Source of the DNA: Ruminococcus sp.
GTDB taxonomy: Bacteria; Bacillota; Clostridia; Lachnospirales; Lachnospiraceae
NCBI GenBank assembly: GCA_023663085.1
Contig: JAMPIB010000007.1
Location: 19,535 to 83,534 of the forward strand
Reading direction: 5' to 3'
DNA: 64,000 nucleotides
The notes under the pieces were generated by a model. That model did not search any database. It was not told where the DNA came from and saw only the letters and a program-made list of their open reading frames with translations. The position numbers and the translations under genes are program-made. Positions 26,620 to 35,311 of the stretch are shown one piece after another. The number at the start of each line of letters is the position of its first letter. Position 1 is the stretch's first letter.

Positions 26620-29600
26620 AAAAACTGAAAAATTTGAAAATGTTTTGACAAATGCGTATGACCATAGCGTTTTTGTAAATTTTGTACAGGAATTTCTAAA
26701 TAATATGGAACAGGTAGCGCCCGAAGTATATAACAAAGTATTTAATAATTTTTCTTATTATGTGGATGGATATTATCATATTGGAAATTATACAGGCACT
26801 GATGGAAACAAAATTGCTATTTTTTCTGTTGCGCTCAAAAAAGGTGATAGCGTGGAAAGAGCCAGGACCATGCAGAGAAACTTTGTGAAGCCGTTGCTGG
26901 AAAGCAGCATGTGTGCAGGTGCACTGGTCGCTTTTTATACGATAGAAGAGCCTGAAAAATGGAGATTATCATTTATCAGGTTGGATTATGCATTTGTTAA
27001 GGGCAAAGTCACAGAAAAACTGACCCCGGCAAAACGATATTCTTATCTGGTGGGAAAGGGTGAACCATGTAATACGGCGAAACAACGGTTGTTTCCGATA
27101 TTTAATGACGATATAAATAATCCGGATATTGATGAACTGGAAGAAGCATTCAGCGTTGAAAAAGTTACAAATGAATTTTTTCAGCAGTATTGCGAAAAGT
27201 ACCATCAATTGCGGGAGTTTCTTGAAGCGAATGATGATTTTATGCAGGAGGCACAGTATCGGAATTTTACCAGTGAGCAGTTTGCTAAGAAATTATTAGG
27301 ACAGATTGTGTTCTTATATTTTATTCAGAAAAAGGGTTGGCTGGGGGTAGATGCAATTCCGGTTTATATGACAGAAAAAGAGTACAAAAATGCCTTTTTT
27401 GCAAGAGGTCAGAAGTCCAGAGATATTGTAGGTTCTGTATATATCCAGCAACCAGATGGTATGTATAAGATTATGGTGGATAAATTAAAAGCTTTATCAG
27501 ATGCGGACGAGGAATTTCTTGCGGGGATTGTAAAGGGTAAACCTTGGGGAACTGGGCCAAAAGATTTCATGCGCCAAATTTTTAAAGGTTGTGTAGAAGC
27601 AGGAAAGAATTATTTTGATGATTACTTAGAACCTTTGTTTTATACAGGATTAAATAAAAATCGTGGGGAAAATGGTTTTTATCCGGCACTACATAGGCGC
27701 ATACCATTTCTTAATGGCGGTCTTTTTGAACAGTTGGATAATTATGAGTGGGAGAATAATAATTTCAATATCCCGAACAATATTTTTTCAAATGCAGACG
27801 AGAAGGGCAGAAATGCAGATGGCATCCTGGATATTTTTGACAGATATAACTTTACCATGAATGAAGATGAACCAATGGAGCGTGAAGTGGCGATTGATCC
27901 GGAAATGCTGGGAAAGGTATTTGAAAATCTGTTAGATGTGAAGGATAGGAAATCGAAAGGCGCTTTCTATACTCCACGTGAGATTGTACATTATATGTGT
28001 CAGGAAACGCTTATTAATTATTTAGTGGGCAAGACCGGTATTTCTGAAGATGCTATTCGTGATTTTATTCTTTACGGAGAATATCTTAGAGATGAAGATA
28101 CCGTAAAAACATTGAAAGTAGTTGATGAAAATGGAAAAGTACATTATGAATTTGATAAAAATAAAGAACTATTGATTTCCGAAGAAATTTTTAGTTTTAA
28201 AAGTGATGTCAATCGGTTAAAAGAATTGGATGATCTATTGGCAAACGTCAAGGTGGCGGATTTGGCAGTCGGTTCAGGGGCATTTCCGCTTGGAATGCTG
28301 GGTGAAATTGTAAAGGCACGCCAAGTACTGACGGAATATCTTGCCATAGAAATGAATGGATTTCAGAAAAAATCATTTTATTCATATGAGAGAAAGCCTT
28401 ATGATTTAAAGGTCAATACGATTAAGAATTGTCTCTTTGCCTGTGATATAGAGCCGAGTGCGGTAGATATAGCAAAGTTAAGGTTATGGCTGTCTATTGT
28501 TATTGATGATGAGATTACAGAAGACGCAGGAAATGGAGAGTTTGATGCACATTCAAAACCGAAACAGTTACCAAACTTGGACTGCAATATTATCTGCGGG
28601 AATAGTCTGATTGATGAATTTAAGGGAAATAAATTAATAACTGAAAGCGTGTTACTTAATAATGTTTCAGAGAACAGCCAACAGGTAATGTTTCAGCAAG
28701 GCGTTGATGGAATGATTTCTAAATTGATTGAGTTGCAGGATAAACTGTTTTTCACAAAAGAGCACAATGATAAGGAAGAAATTAAGGAACAGATACAGAA
28801 GATTTATGATGACATTATTTTAGAACAGATAGGTGGAGATTATGAACTAAGAGATGCCTATTTTGAAACGCTGTCAGAATCCTCTAAGCCATTTGTTTTA
28901 TGGCAGTTATATTTTCCGAAAGTGTTTAGGGATAATGGCGGGTTTGATATAATTATTGGGAATCCACCATATATAGGTTTTCACAATGTTCCGGATAAAG
29001 AATATTACAAGGTAAATTATTTTGCTGCAAATGGCAAATATGATTTCTATGTTTTATTTATAGAACAGGCTTTAAGGCTGCTATCCCAAAAAGGAATTGT
29101 ATCTTTTATATGTCCTTCTTATTTTTATAAACGAAATTATGGAAAAAATATTAGAAAGCTGTTATTAGATAAGACCAATGTTCGATATATTGCAGATTTT
29201 GCAGATTATCAGATTTTTGATTCAGCACTTACATATACATGTATTTTTGGGGCACAAAATGGAAAAGAACAAAATGAGAATGTAAAAATTTTAGGTGAAG
29301 AGTTATCAGAAAATAGTGCATATTATATCGACCAGAATGATTTGAAAGAACCTAACTGGAATATTGAAAAACCTGAAAACAATTCTATTTTAAACAAAGT
29401 TTTGGATAAAGCGATTTATAAATTTGGAGAAATTACTAAATCAATTTCACAAGGAATTGTTACAGGATTTAATGATATATATTTGATGACAAATGAAACA
29501 ATCAACGCAAATGGACTAGAAATGATATATTTGCAACAAGTGTATAAAGGAAGAGATATACGTAATGGGAAGTTGATTGATACAGGTACATATATATTTT

Positions 29601-30172
29601 ATCCATACACTATTGATAATAATGGGAAAACAGTATCTATTTCGGAGGAACAATTAAAAGTAAATGCACCGATGATGTATAACTATCTTTTATCAAAGAA
29701 AGAGGAATTAGGACAAAGGGATTATTTTAATAAGAGTAGTAAGCTGTGGTACGAATTATGGAATCCGAGAAAGAAAGAGCATTTTTTTGCTAAAAAATTT
29801 GTTTTTGCAGAAATTAATATGTTTAATGATTTTGCATTAGTAGAAGAATGTTTTTATACAGATAGCGCATGCGGGGCAGAACTGCGAGAAGCATATTCAA
29901 AATATTATAATTATTTATTGCTTTACTTAAATAGTGATATAGTAACTTATATATACAAAAAAATATCTGTACCAAAAGCAAATGGATACTCAATATATAA
30001 AAATGCTTTTTTAAAGGAAATGCCTATAATATTGGAAGATGAGACAAGGTTAGAAATCTTTGATGATATGACACAAAGCGAATTTAATGAGTATTTGCGA
30101 AATGTACTACAAATTACTGATGAAGAAAATGGTACTATCAAATCAGCATTAGAATCATATAAGGAGGGATAG
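26612..30172 (+). CDS. Eco57I-class N6-adenine DNA methyltransferase
   Basis: An 1186-residue protein starting at GTG with AAGGGAG upstream. Methylase motifs are GAFYTPREIVHYM near residue 449, motif I DLAVGSGAFPLGML near residue 549, CDIEPSAVDIAKLRLWLS, and motif IV IIIGNPPYIGFH near residue 783 (NPPY marks N6-adenine transfer). The last ~350 residues resemble a target-recognition domain (TRD). The N-terminal 250 residues show no obvious nuclease motif, so cutting is probably done by the PLD-helicase encoded upstream. PglX of BREX has a similar length, but no other brx genes are present. It likely marks self DNA for the system. Confidence 0.87.
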   Translation: MSRKTEKFENVLTNAYDHSVFVNFVQEFLNNMEQVAPEVYNKVFNNFSYYVDGYYHIGNYTGTDGNKIAIFSVALKKGDSVERARTMQRNFVKPLLESSMCAGALVAFYTIEEPEKWRLSFIRLDYAFVKGKVTEKLTPAKRYSYLVGKGEPCNTAKQRLFPIFNDDINNPDIDELEEAFSVEKVTNEFFQQYCEKYHQLREFLEANDDFMQEAQYRNFTSEQFAKKLLGQIVFLYFIQKKGWLGVDAIPVYMTEKEYKNAFFARGQKSRDIVGSVYIQQPDGMYKIMVDKLKALSDADEEFLAGIVKGKPWGTGPKDFMRQIFKGCVEAGKNYFDDYLEPLFYTGLNKNRGENGFYPALHRRIPFLNGGLFEQLDNYEWENNNFNIPNNIFSNADEKGRNADGILDIFDRYNFTMNEDEPMEREVAIDPEMLGKVFENLLDVKDRKSKGAFYTPREIVHYMCQETLINYLVGKTGISEDAIRDFILYGEYLRDEDTVKTLKVVDENGKVHYEFDKNKELLISEEIFSFKSDVNRLKELDDLLANVKVADLAVGSGAFPLGMLGEIVKARQVLTEYLAIEMNGFQKKSFYSYERKPYDLKVNTIKNCLFACDIEPSAVDIAKLRLWLSIVIDDEITEDAGNGEFDAHSKPKQLPNLDCNIICGNSLIDEFKGNKLITESVLLNNVSENSQQVMFQQGVDGMISKLIELQDKLFFTKEHNDKEEIKEQIQKIYDDIILEQIGGDYELRDAYFETLSESSKPFVLWQLYFPKVFRDNGGFDIIIGNPPYIGFHNVPDKEYYKVNYFAANGKYDFYVLFIEQALRLLSQKGIVSFICPSYFYKRNYGKNIRKLLLDKTNVRYIADFADYQIFDSALTYTCIFGAQNGKEQNENVKILGEELSENSAYYIDQNDLKEPNWNIEKPENNSILNKVLDKAIYKFGEITKSISQGIVTGFNDIYLMTNETINANGLEMIYLQQVYKGRDIRNGKLIDTGTYIFYPYTIDNNGKTVSISEEQLKVNAPMMYNYLLSKKEELGQRDYFNKSSKLWYELWNPRKKEHFFAKKFVFAEINMFNDFALVEECFYTDSACGAELREAYSKYYNYLLLYLNSDIVTYIYKKISVPKANGYSIYKNAFLKEMPIILEDETRLEIFDDMTQSEFNEYLRNVLQITDEENGTIKSALESYKEG

Positions 30173-30176
30173 CATT

Positions 30177-30401
30177 ATGCCAGATATTAAATTTGAAATC
30201 AAAGAAGAGTTAGGAAATCTTTCTGAAAGTGCAAAAGGTTGGACAAAAGAAGTAAATCTTATTTCATGGAATGGGGCAGCGCCCAAATATGATATAAGGG
30301 ATTGGGCGCCCAATCACGAAAAAATGGGAAAAGGGATTACCTTAACGGCAGAAGAGGCAGAGGCGTTATATAAGATTTTGGCTAAAATAATGGAAGAATA
30401 A
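30177..30401 (+). CDS. YdbC-like PC4-superfamily ssDNA-binding protein
   Basis: A 74-residue protein with AAGGAGGG 6 bp upstream of the ATG and only 4 bp after the methylase stop. GWTKEVNLISWNG and YDIRDWAPNHEKMGKGITLT match the bacterial YdbC family, which folds like the eukaryotic coactivator PC4 and binds single-stranded DNA as a dimer. Within this operon it may coat DNA opened by the helicase or sense phage ssDNA. That role is inferred from position. YdbC-like proteins also occur as ordinary housekeeping genes. Confidence 0.85.
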   Translation: MPDIKFEIKEELGNLSESAKGWTKEVNLISWNGAAPKYDIRDWAPNHEKMGKGITLTAEEAEALYKILAKIMEE

Positions 30402-30420
30402 ATAGTAGAGAAAACAGAGC

Positions 30421-31392
30421 ATGAGTGAATGGATTGGCAATATAGAATGTCATCAGTGTATTTACTTGGGAGAATATGATGATAAAACTGATGATAAGAA
30501 ACAATATATGTTGACAATGTTAATGAGATGCAGAGAAAATAGCATTTCATTGAAAAGAAATAATGTTACATATAAAACCACAATTGTACTTAAAGCAAAT
30601 CGTAAAAAGATTGAAATTGAGGCAGCACCGATAAGTTCGGTTGATATGATGCTGGACATTGTTCATGAAATACTTCGTTTTGAAAATTTGTTTGAAGGAA
30701 TGTTTTTTCCATTAGTTTCTTTTACTGTGGATGGGGAAAATTATACTGATAAAGTGCAAAGAAAGCAGTTGAAGTACTATCAAAGCCGAAAACAATATGC
30801 TTATATACCTATTAACATGGGCGACCGAGAATATCGGAAATTATTTAGAGCGTGGCTAAAAGAAGAAAAGAAAAATAGAATTATCCACCCTGTTTTTCTG
30901 TACTCGGTATATTTAGAAGGAATGCCGGTTGATATACGGATGGCATTACTATTAGAAACGTTTGAACCTATAGCGGAAGATTTGTACAACAAAGGTATTA
31001 TAACATTGGTGAAACCACCAACGAGAACATATACTAATAGCTGTAAGAATTGTGGCAGTTCGGTATCAAGAACCGTACCAAATAAAGAATTAGAATTTAA
31101 GGATAAATTGAAACCGATATTAAAAAAGTACGGAAAAAACATTTTTAAGGGCGATGCAAAAACAAAATTGATTGCAAAGGCTGTAAAAGTCAGAAATAAA
31201 GTAGACCATGTAAATGTAAATACAGAAAATGTGCTGAATGGAGAACAGTGTGGATTTTACATCTACAAATTTTCATTAATGTATCGTTATATTATGTTGC
31301 AGGAAATCGGGGTTGAAGATAAAGATATTAATCCATATATTACTGAATGGGTAGAGAGTTTTAATAGGAAATATTTGCAGTTAAGGGTGTAA
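30421..31392 (+). CDS. HEPN-domain protein, ApeA-like putative RNase
   Basis: A 323-residue protein. Near the C-terminus AVKVRNKVDHVN gives the HEPN ribonuclease motif R-x4-H (R258, H263, with Asn after the Arg). The preceding and following helices (PILKKYGKN..., FSLMYRYIMLQEIG) fit a HEPN bundle. The N-terminal ~200 residues form a beta-rich domain (to YAYIPINMGDREYRKLFRAWL), like ApeA-type N-terminal domains. A CxxC pair (NSCKNCGSS, ~208-211) sits between them. ApeA proteins are abortive-infection RNases. The gene is 19 bp after the PC4-like gene, with a weak ribosome site. ApeA homology is suggestive; the HEPN motif is what the sequence shows. Confidence 0.62.
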   Translation: MSEWIGNIECHQCIYLGEYDDKTDDKKQYMLTMLMRCRENSISLKRNNVTYKTTIVLKANRKKIEIEAAPISSVDMMLDIVHEILRFENLFEGMFFPLVSFTVDGENYTDKVQRKQLKYYQSRKQYAYIPINMGDREYRKLFRAWLKEEKKNRIIHPVFLYSVYLEGMPVDIRMALLLETFEPIAEDLYNKGIITLVKPPTRTYTNSCKNCGSSVSRTVPNKELEFKDKLKPILKKYGKNIFKGDAKTKLIAKAVKVRNKVDHVNVNTENVLNGEQCGFYIYKFSLMYRYIMLQEIGVEDKDINPYITEWVESFNRKYLQLRV

Positions 31393-31531
31393 GGTCATTG
31401 ATGATTAATTAGAATTTTATATGAAAGTGCGTAAGTATTGAGCAACATAGGAATTATCAGAGAAATGGCAAATTTAAGTACAAAATGTGAAAGAGATGCT
31501 TTCTGTAGGTACAGAAGATTGGAGGAATTGT

Positions 31532-32485
31532 ATGATTGAATTTATTCAACAATATTTATCATCTGGAGAAGAATGGGAAAAGTTGTGTAATTCTTGCTAT
31601 CGGATACGATATCAAGAGCAAGGCTATCAGGAAATTCCTGCTAAATATAAAGGTGATGGTGGAATAGAAGGATTTACAAAAACTGGAATAGTGTATCAAT
31701 GTTATTGTCCGGAAAAAGCTTATACAGATGATGAATTGTATGAGCATATGCGTGATAAAATGACAAAGGATGTGTCAAAATTTATCAATAAAGATTACGA
31801 ACCTGTTTTAAAAGGACTTGGCATACATGATGTAAAAGAATGGCATTTTGTTGTTCCGGAGTATAGGGATAAAAGAATATTAGAACATGCTGAAAAAAAG
31901 AGAAGAGAGGTTATAGACTATAAGAAAAAGAATAGTATACAGTGTGATTATATATCGGAAGATTTTACAATAACGATTAAGGTTGTAGATGATTTTAAAA
32001 TTGAGTTATCTAAGCTTATAAGAAATGATTGTGATTATAAACTTGATTTAACTGTATTGCGAAAGGAAAAAGTAGACTGGACAAATTGTGATAATATCAA
32101 GGTCAATAATGTGAAAAGAAAAATCAAGGCAGTTATGAATGGAATTGATGACGATGATGAAGATTATATAGATATTGTAAATATATATATGGAATCCTAT
32201 GTAATTGGAATCAAGTTGATGGAAAAATTAAGAACGGATCAAGTAGACTTATATGAGCAGATAATGGGGTTGGAGACTACATATAAAAGGCAGGTTGAAA
32301 TAAAAACAAAAACGAATACGAATAGCACCATTAATCAAGAAATATTTACAGAGATATTGAATGATTTTCAGGAAGTCTTAGAGAAAGAATTTTCATATTT
32401 ACCAAGTGGCTCAATTGGGGAATTAAAAGATGATTTAATTAGTAGTTGGCTAGCAGATTGTTCGATGCAATTTAGGAGTAGGTGA
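31532..32485 (+). CDS. ABC-three-component effector with REase-like N-terminal domain
   Basis: A 317-residue protein. The ATG at 31532 has GGAGG 6 bp upstream; an upstream in-frame GTG (31487) has no such site. The N-terminus resembles Mrr/PD-(D/E)XK nucleases: EEWEKLCNSCYRI, then GDGGIEGF (D42, E46) and IVYQCYCPE (56-58). The usual E/Q-x-K lysine position is Tyr58, so activity may be lost or the site rearranged. The C-terminal half is helical. It is followed at 4 bp by a small winged-helix protein and an SMC-like ATPase. That order is typical of ABC-three-component conflict systems described by comparative genomics, so I call it the effector subunit. Confidence 0.6.
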   Translation: MIEFIQQYLSSGEEWEKLCNSCYRIRYQEQGYQEIPAKYKGDGGIEGFTKTGIVYQCYCPEKAYTDDELYEHMRDKMTKDVSKFINKDYEPVLKGLGIHDVKEWHFVVPEYRDKRILEHAEKKRREVIDYKKKNSIQCDYISEDFTITIKVVDDFKIELSKLIRNDCDYKLDLTVLRKEKVDWTNCDNIKVNNVKRKIKAVMNGIDDDDEDYIDIVNIYMESYVIGIKLMEKLRTDQVDLYEQIMGLETTYKRQVEIKTKTNTNSTINQEIFTEILNDFQEVLEKEFSYLPSGSIGELKDDLISSWLADCSMQFRSR

Positions 32486-32489
32486 GAAA

Positions 32490-32972
32490 ATGCTTAATAC
32501 AGATGAATTGATGAAGAACGGAATTATTTTTGATGCAAAGCCGGATGCGGTTCCATATAATTATAGGATTAGTTATAAAGTATCTATAATTTGTTTATTG
32601 ATATATAAATGTTGTGGGAGAAGAGGTTGCTCCCTAATTAAAATGCATATAATAGCAGCAGCTTTAGCAGATAGCCGATTTTATAACAAACTAATGAAGT
32701 TTTTAAATTTTCATTTATATTATGAATTTATCGTTCGATTTGATCCTGCATTAAATAGAGCTTTGGAATATGCATTATCAGATGAATTGATTGTTCAACA
32801 AGGAAATGGAACATATAAATTGTCTGTCAAGGGAAAGGAATTGACAAAGATAATTTCTGGTGATGAAGAAGTATTAAGAAATGAAAAAAATATATTAGAT
32901 GAAATCTCTTTGAAACTTTCTGAAGAAAGAATTAAAGAAATTTCAGAAAGGTGGAAATATTCAAATGTTTAA
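32490..32972 (+). CDS. ABC-three-component middle component-like protein
   Basis: A 160-residue protein. Residues ~20-125 look like a winged-helix-containing helical domain: LLIYKCCGRRGCSLIKMHII, then ALEYALSDELIVQQGNGTYKLSVKGKEL, the last being a typical wing. The C-terminal ~35 residues are a charged helix. It stands between the effector (4-bp gap) and the ATPase (8-bp overlap), the position held by 'middle components' that link sensor ATPase and effector in ABC-3C systems. The assignment relies on gene order plus the winged-helix pattern; no catalytic residues are evident. Confidence 0.6.
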   Translation: MLNTDELMKNGIIFDAKPDAVPYNYRISYKVSIICLLIYKCCGRRGCSLIKMHIIAAALADSRFYNKLMKFLNFHLYYEFIVRFDPALNRALEYALSDELIVQQGNGTYKLSVKGKELTKIISGDEEVLRNEKNILDEISLKLSEERIKEISERWKYSNV

Positions 32973-34983
32973 AATTAATAGATTAAAAGTTAGTATCGTA
33001 GCTACAAATAAAGAATATTCTTTTGATGAGGCATTTAGTAGTGGGTTAAATTTTGTGGCAAGTGATGATAATACAAAAGGGAAAAGTTCTGTGTTAATTG
33101 CAATTTATTACTGCCTTGGATTTGAAGAGATAATTGGTGGTTTAAATGAAAAAGTATTGACCTCTGTTTATAAGACGATGATAGAAGATGGAAAGAATAT
33201 CTGGTCGGTTCTTGAATCGGGAGTATTTTTAGAGATTTCAAATGGTGTTGAAGAGATTACTATCTATCGTTCGGCTAAAAGTGAAACCAGAGATACTAAA
33301 TTAGTTACAGTTTATTTCTCTGAATTATGTGATATATATGCTGAAAATACTAATATAGATGAATTTTATGTTCATATGCCGAATGCGGCTAATAACATAA
33401 AAGGATTTCATAACTTTTTAGAAAAATTCATTGGAATAGAGTTACCTCTTGTTTCTGCTACTGATGGCGTGGATAGAAAATTATATCTTCAATTAGTATT
33501 TGCGGCAATGTTTATTGAGCAGAAAAATGGCTGGTCAGGAATATATTCGGGAATGCCTTATTTAGCAATTAAGGATTCCAAAAAGAGAGTTACCGAATTT
33601 ATTCTTGGACTAAGTATATTTGAAAATGAAAGAAAAAGGAACGCGGTTGCGAATAAGGAACGATACCAAAAAGAGCAGTGGCATAGTTTGTATAATGAGA
33701 TGGTTTCCGCACAAAATAGGAATCAATGTATCGTGAAGAATGTTCCGGCATCACCTGAAATTTTATCACAAGATTTTGCAGAGAATGTACATATTATTAG
33801 AAGTGTAGGAGACCCCGTTTCAATAGATGAATGGATTACGGAATTGCAGATGGAACACGATTCACTTAAAACAATAAAACCAAGAGTAGTGGACAATTAT
33901 GATGAATTGGAAGAAGAGTTGAAAGAAATTGAATTGGTGCTTTCAGAAAATCATAATAAAGAAAATGATTTACAAACGGAAATAGTTATTGAAAAAAGAA
34001 CAATTTTAGAATTGAAAAATAATCTTGAAGTAATCAGGCAAGATATTTCAAATAATAAAGATGCACTTAGATTGAAAAAGTTAGGGAGTAATTTGCAATG
34101 CAAATCATTTGAAGGAGTATGTCCTACATGTAATCAGAAGATACAAGATTCCTTATTGCCGGTTCAGCATCAGTCACATTTGATGACTATAGAACAAACT
34201 ATAAATCATTTAACAGCGCAAAAAGAAATGCTGGAATTTGCATTGGAGTATCACAGAAATAGAAATATGGAGTTGGATAGTACATTGCAAGATATAAGAA
34301 GCAAAACAATGACTTTATTTAGACTTGCCAAAACAATTAGAGGGGATTTATACTCGGTAGATGAAGATTTATCAGAAACAATTATTTATAAAAGAATGAG
34401 TATTGAACACCATATTGCAGATTTGAATGCGTTTAAAGAAAGCATAAATGAAATTGTAAATAAATTTATTGGATTGAGTGAGAAATGGCATGAGTTGTTG
34501 CAAGAAAAAGAAATGCTGTCTCAGAAAAAGTTCGCAGAAAGTGATGAAGAAACATTAAAGGTATTTGAGAATAATTTTATTACTAATCTGAAAAATTTTA
34601 AATATACAAGTATATCAAATATAAGTGCAATTGAGATTTCAAAAGATAATTATATGCCTGTGATTGATAGATTTGATATGAAGTTTGATTCTTCAGCAAG
34701 CGATAATATCCGTGCGATTTGGGCGTATACATTGGCATTGTTGCAAACTTCAGAAAAGCAAATAGGTAATCATCCTGGAGTATTAATATTTGATGAGCCG
34801 ACACAGCATAGTATAGGAGCGGAAGATACAAAGGCATTTTTTGAAAGTATTATTGCACTTGGTAAAAAATGTCAGGTCATTGTTGGCATTACAGTGAATA
34901 ATGCTGATATCAAAAATGTGATATCAAACATAGAACCAGATATGTGTAAATATATTCATATTGGCGAAAAGGCGTTTGTTTAG
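32965..34983 (+). CDS. SMC/Rad50-like ATPase of an ABC-three-component system
   Basis: A 672-residue SMC-like ATPase. The P-loop near residues 33-42 reads SDDNTKGKSS, with Ser in place of the first Gly. A long coiled coil spans ~290-545, interrupted near residue 386 by VCPTCNQK, a CxxC zinc-hook-like turn as in Rad50. The C-terminal head has Walker B VLIFDEPTQHS near residue 607. It overlaps the preceding gene by 8 bp and ends the three-gene operon. In ABC-3C systems the ATPase is thought to sense invasive DNA or replication structures and trigger the effector. Family-level assignment is firm, the mechanism inferred. Confidence 0.78.
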   Translation: MFKINRLKVSIVATNKEYSFDEAFSSGLNFVASDDNTKGKSSVLIAIYYCLGFEEIIGGLNEKVLTSVYKTMIEDGKNIWSVLESGVFLEISNGVEEITIYRSAKSETRDTKLVTVYFSELCDIYAENTNIDEFYVHMPNAANNIKGFHNFLEKFIGIELPLVSATDGVDRKLYLQLVFAAMFIEQKNGWSGIYSGMPYLAIKDSKKRVTEFILGLSIFENERKRNAVANKERYQKEQWHSLYNEMVSAQNRNQCIVKNVPASPEILSQDFAENVHIIRSVGDPVSIDEWITELQMEHDSLKTIKPRVVDNYDELEEELKEIELVLSENHNKENDLQTEIVIEKRTILELKNNLEVIRQDISNNKDALRLKKLGSNLQCKSFEGVCPTCNQKIQDSLLPVQHQSHLMTIEQTINHLTAQKEMLEFALEYHRNRNMELDSTLQDIRSKTMTLFRLAKTIRGDLYSVDEDLSETIIYKRMSIEHHIADLNAFKESINEIVNKFIGLSEKWHELLQEKEMLSQKKFAESDEETLKVFENNFITNLKNFKYTSISNISAIEISKDNYMPVIDRFDMKFDSSASDNIRAIWAYTLALLQTSEKQIGNHPGVLIFDEPTQHSIGAEDTKAFFESIIALGKKCQVIVGITVNNADIKNVISNIEPDMCKYIHIGEKAFV

Positions 34984-35311
34984 TTTTGGTGTTTGTGAGT
35001 AAGATATGGAAAATTGAGTTATCAATAAAAATAACCAAAAGTTGTGTATATTTGTGAATTTTGTAGCAATGAATAAAATGTTTATATTTGAGGTTGCTAT
35101 GGCATATAGGATTTTTGGGAGAGTGCAGAGAATAAGCGATACAATCGGACAGTTAAAAATGACCATATATATTTAGAAAGACTGTTGAACGTATTGGCTG
35201 TGGTAAAGACTTGTCTGGGGGCTTCTAAGATTTTTGAGAGATTAAAGAAAGCGTACAGGTTTAGAATGCGTGAATAAGTTTTATATTTAGTTGCTAAGGG
35301 GGTAGTAACTG
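34984..35311. other. Intergenic region (328 bp)
   Basis: AT-rich gap between the ABC-3C operon and the AlbA-domain gene. It includes 55 open codons without a usable start (35110-35277), listed separately as a possible gene remnant. No clear terminator or near-consensus promoter was found. Confidence 0.5.
35110..35277 (+). pseudogene. Possible gene remnant (C-terminal fragment)
   Basis: This frame is open between TAG (35107) and TAA (35275) and reads like ordinary protein (FWESAENKRYN, then IYLERLLNVLAVVKTCLG and FERLKKAYRFRMRE). It has no ATG/GTG with a ribosome site at its start. It may be the tail of a gene lost during turnover of the island. I do not recognise the family. Confidence 0.25.

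Noticed and set aside
23446-30172. Assignment as DISARM or BREX
   Set aside because: The drmA/drmB or brxC/pglZ-type genes are absent; only a helicase with PLD domain and a methylase are found.
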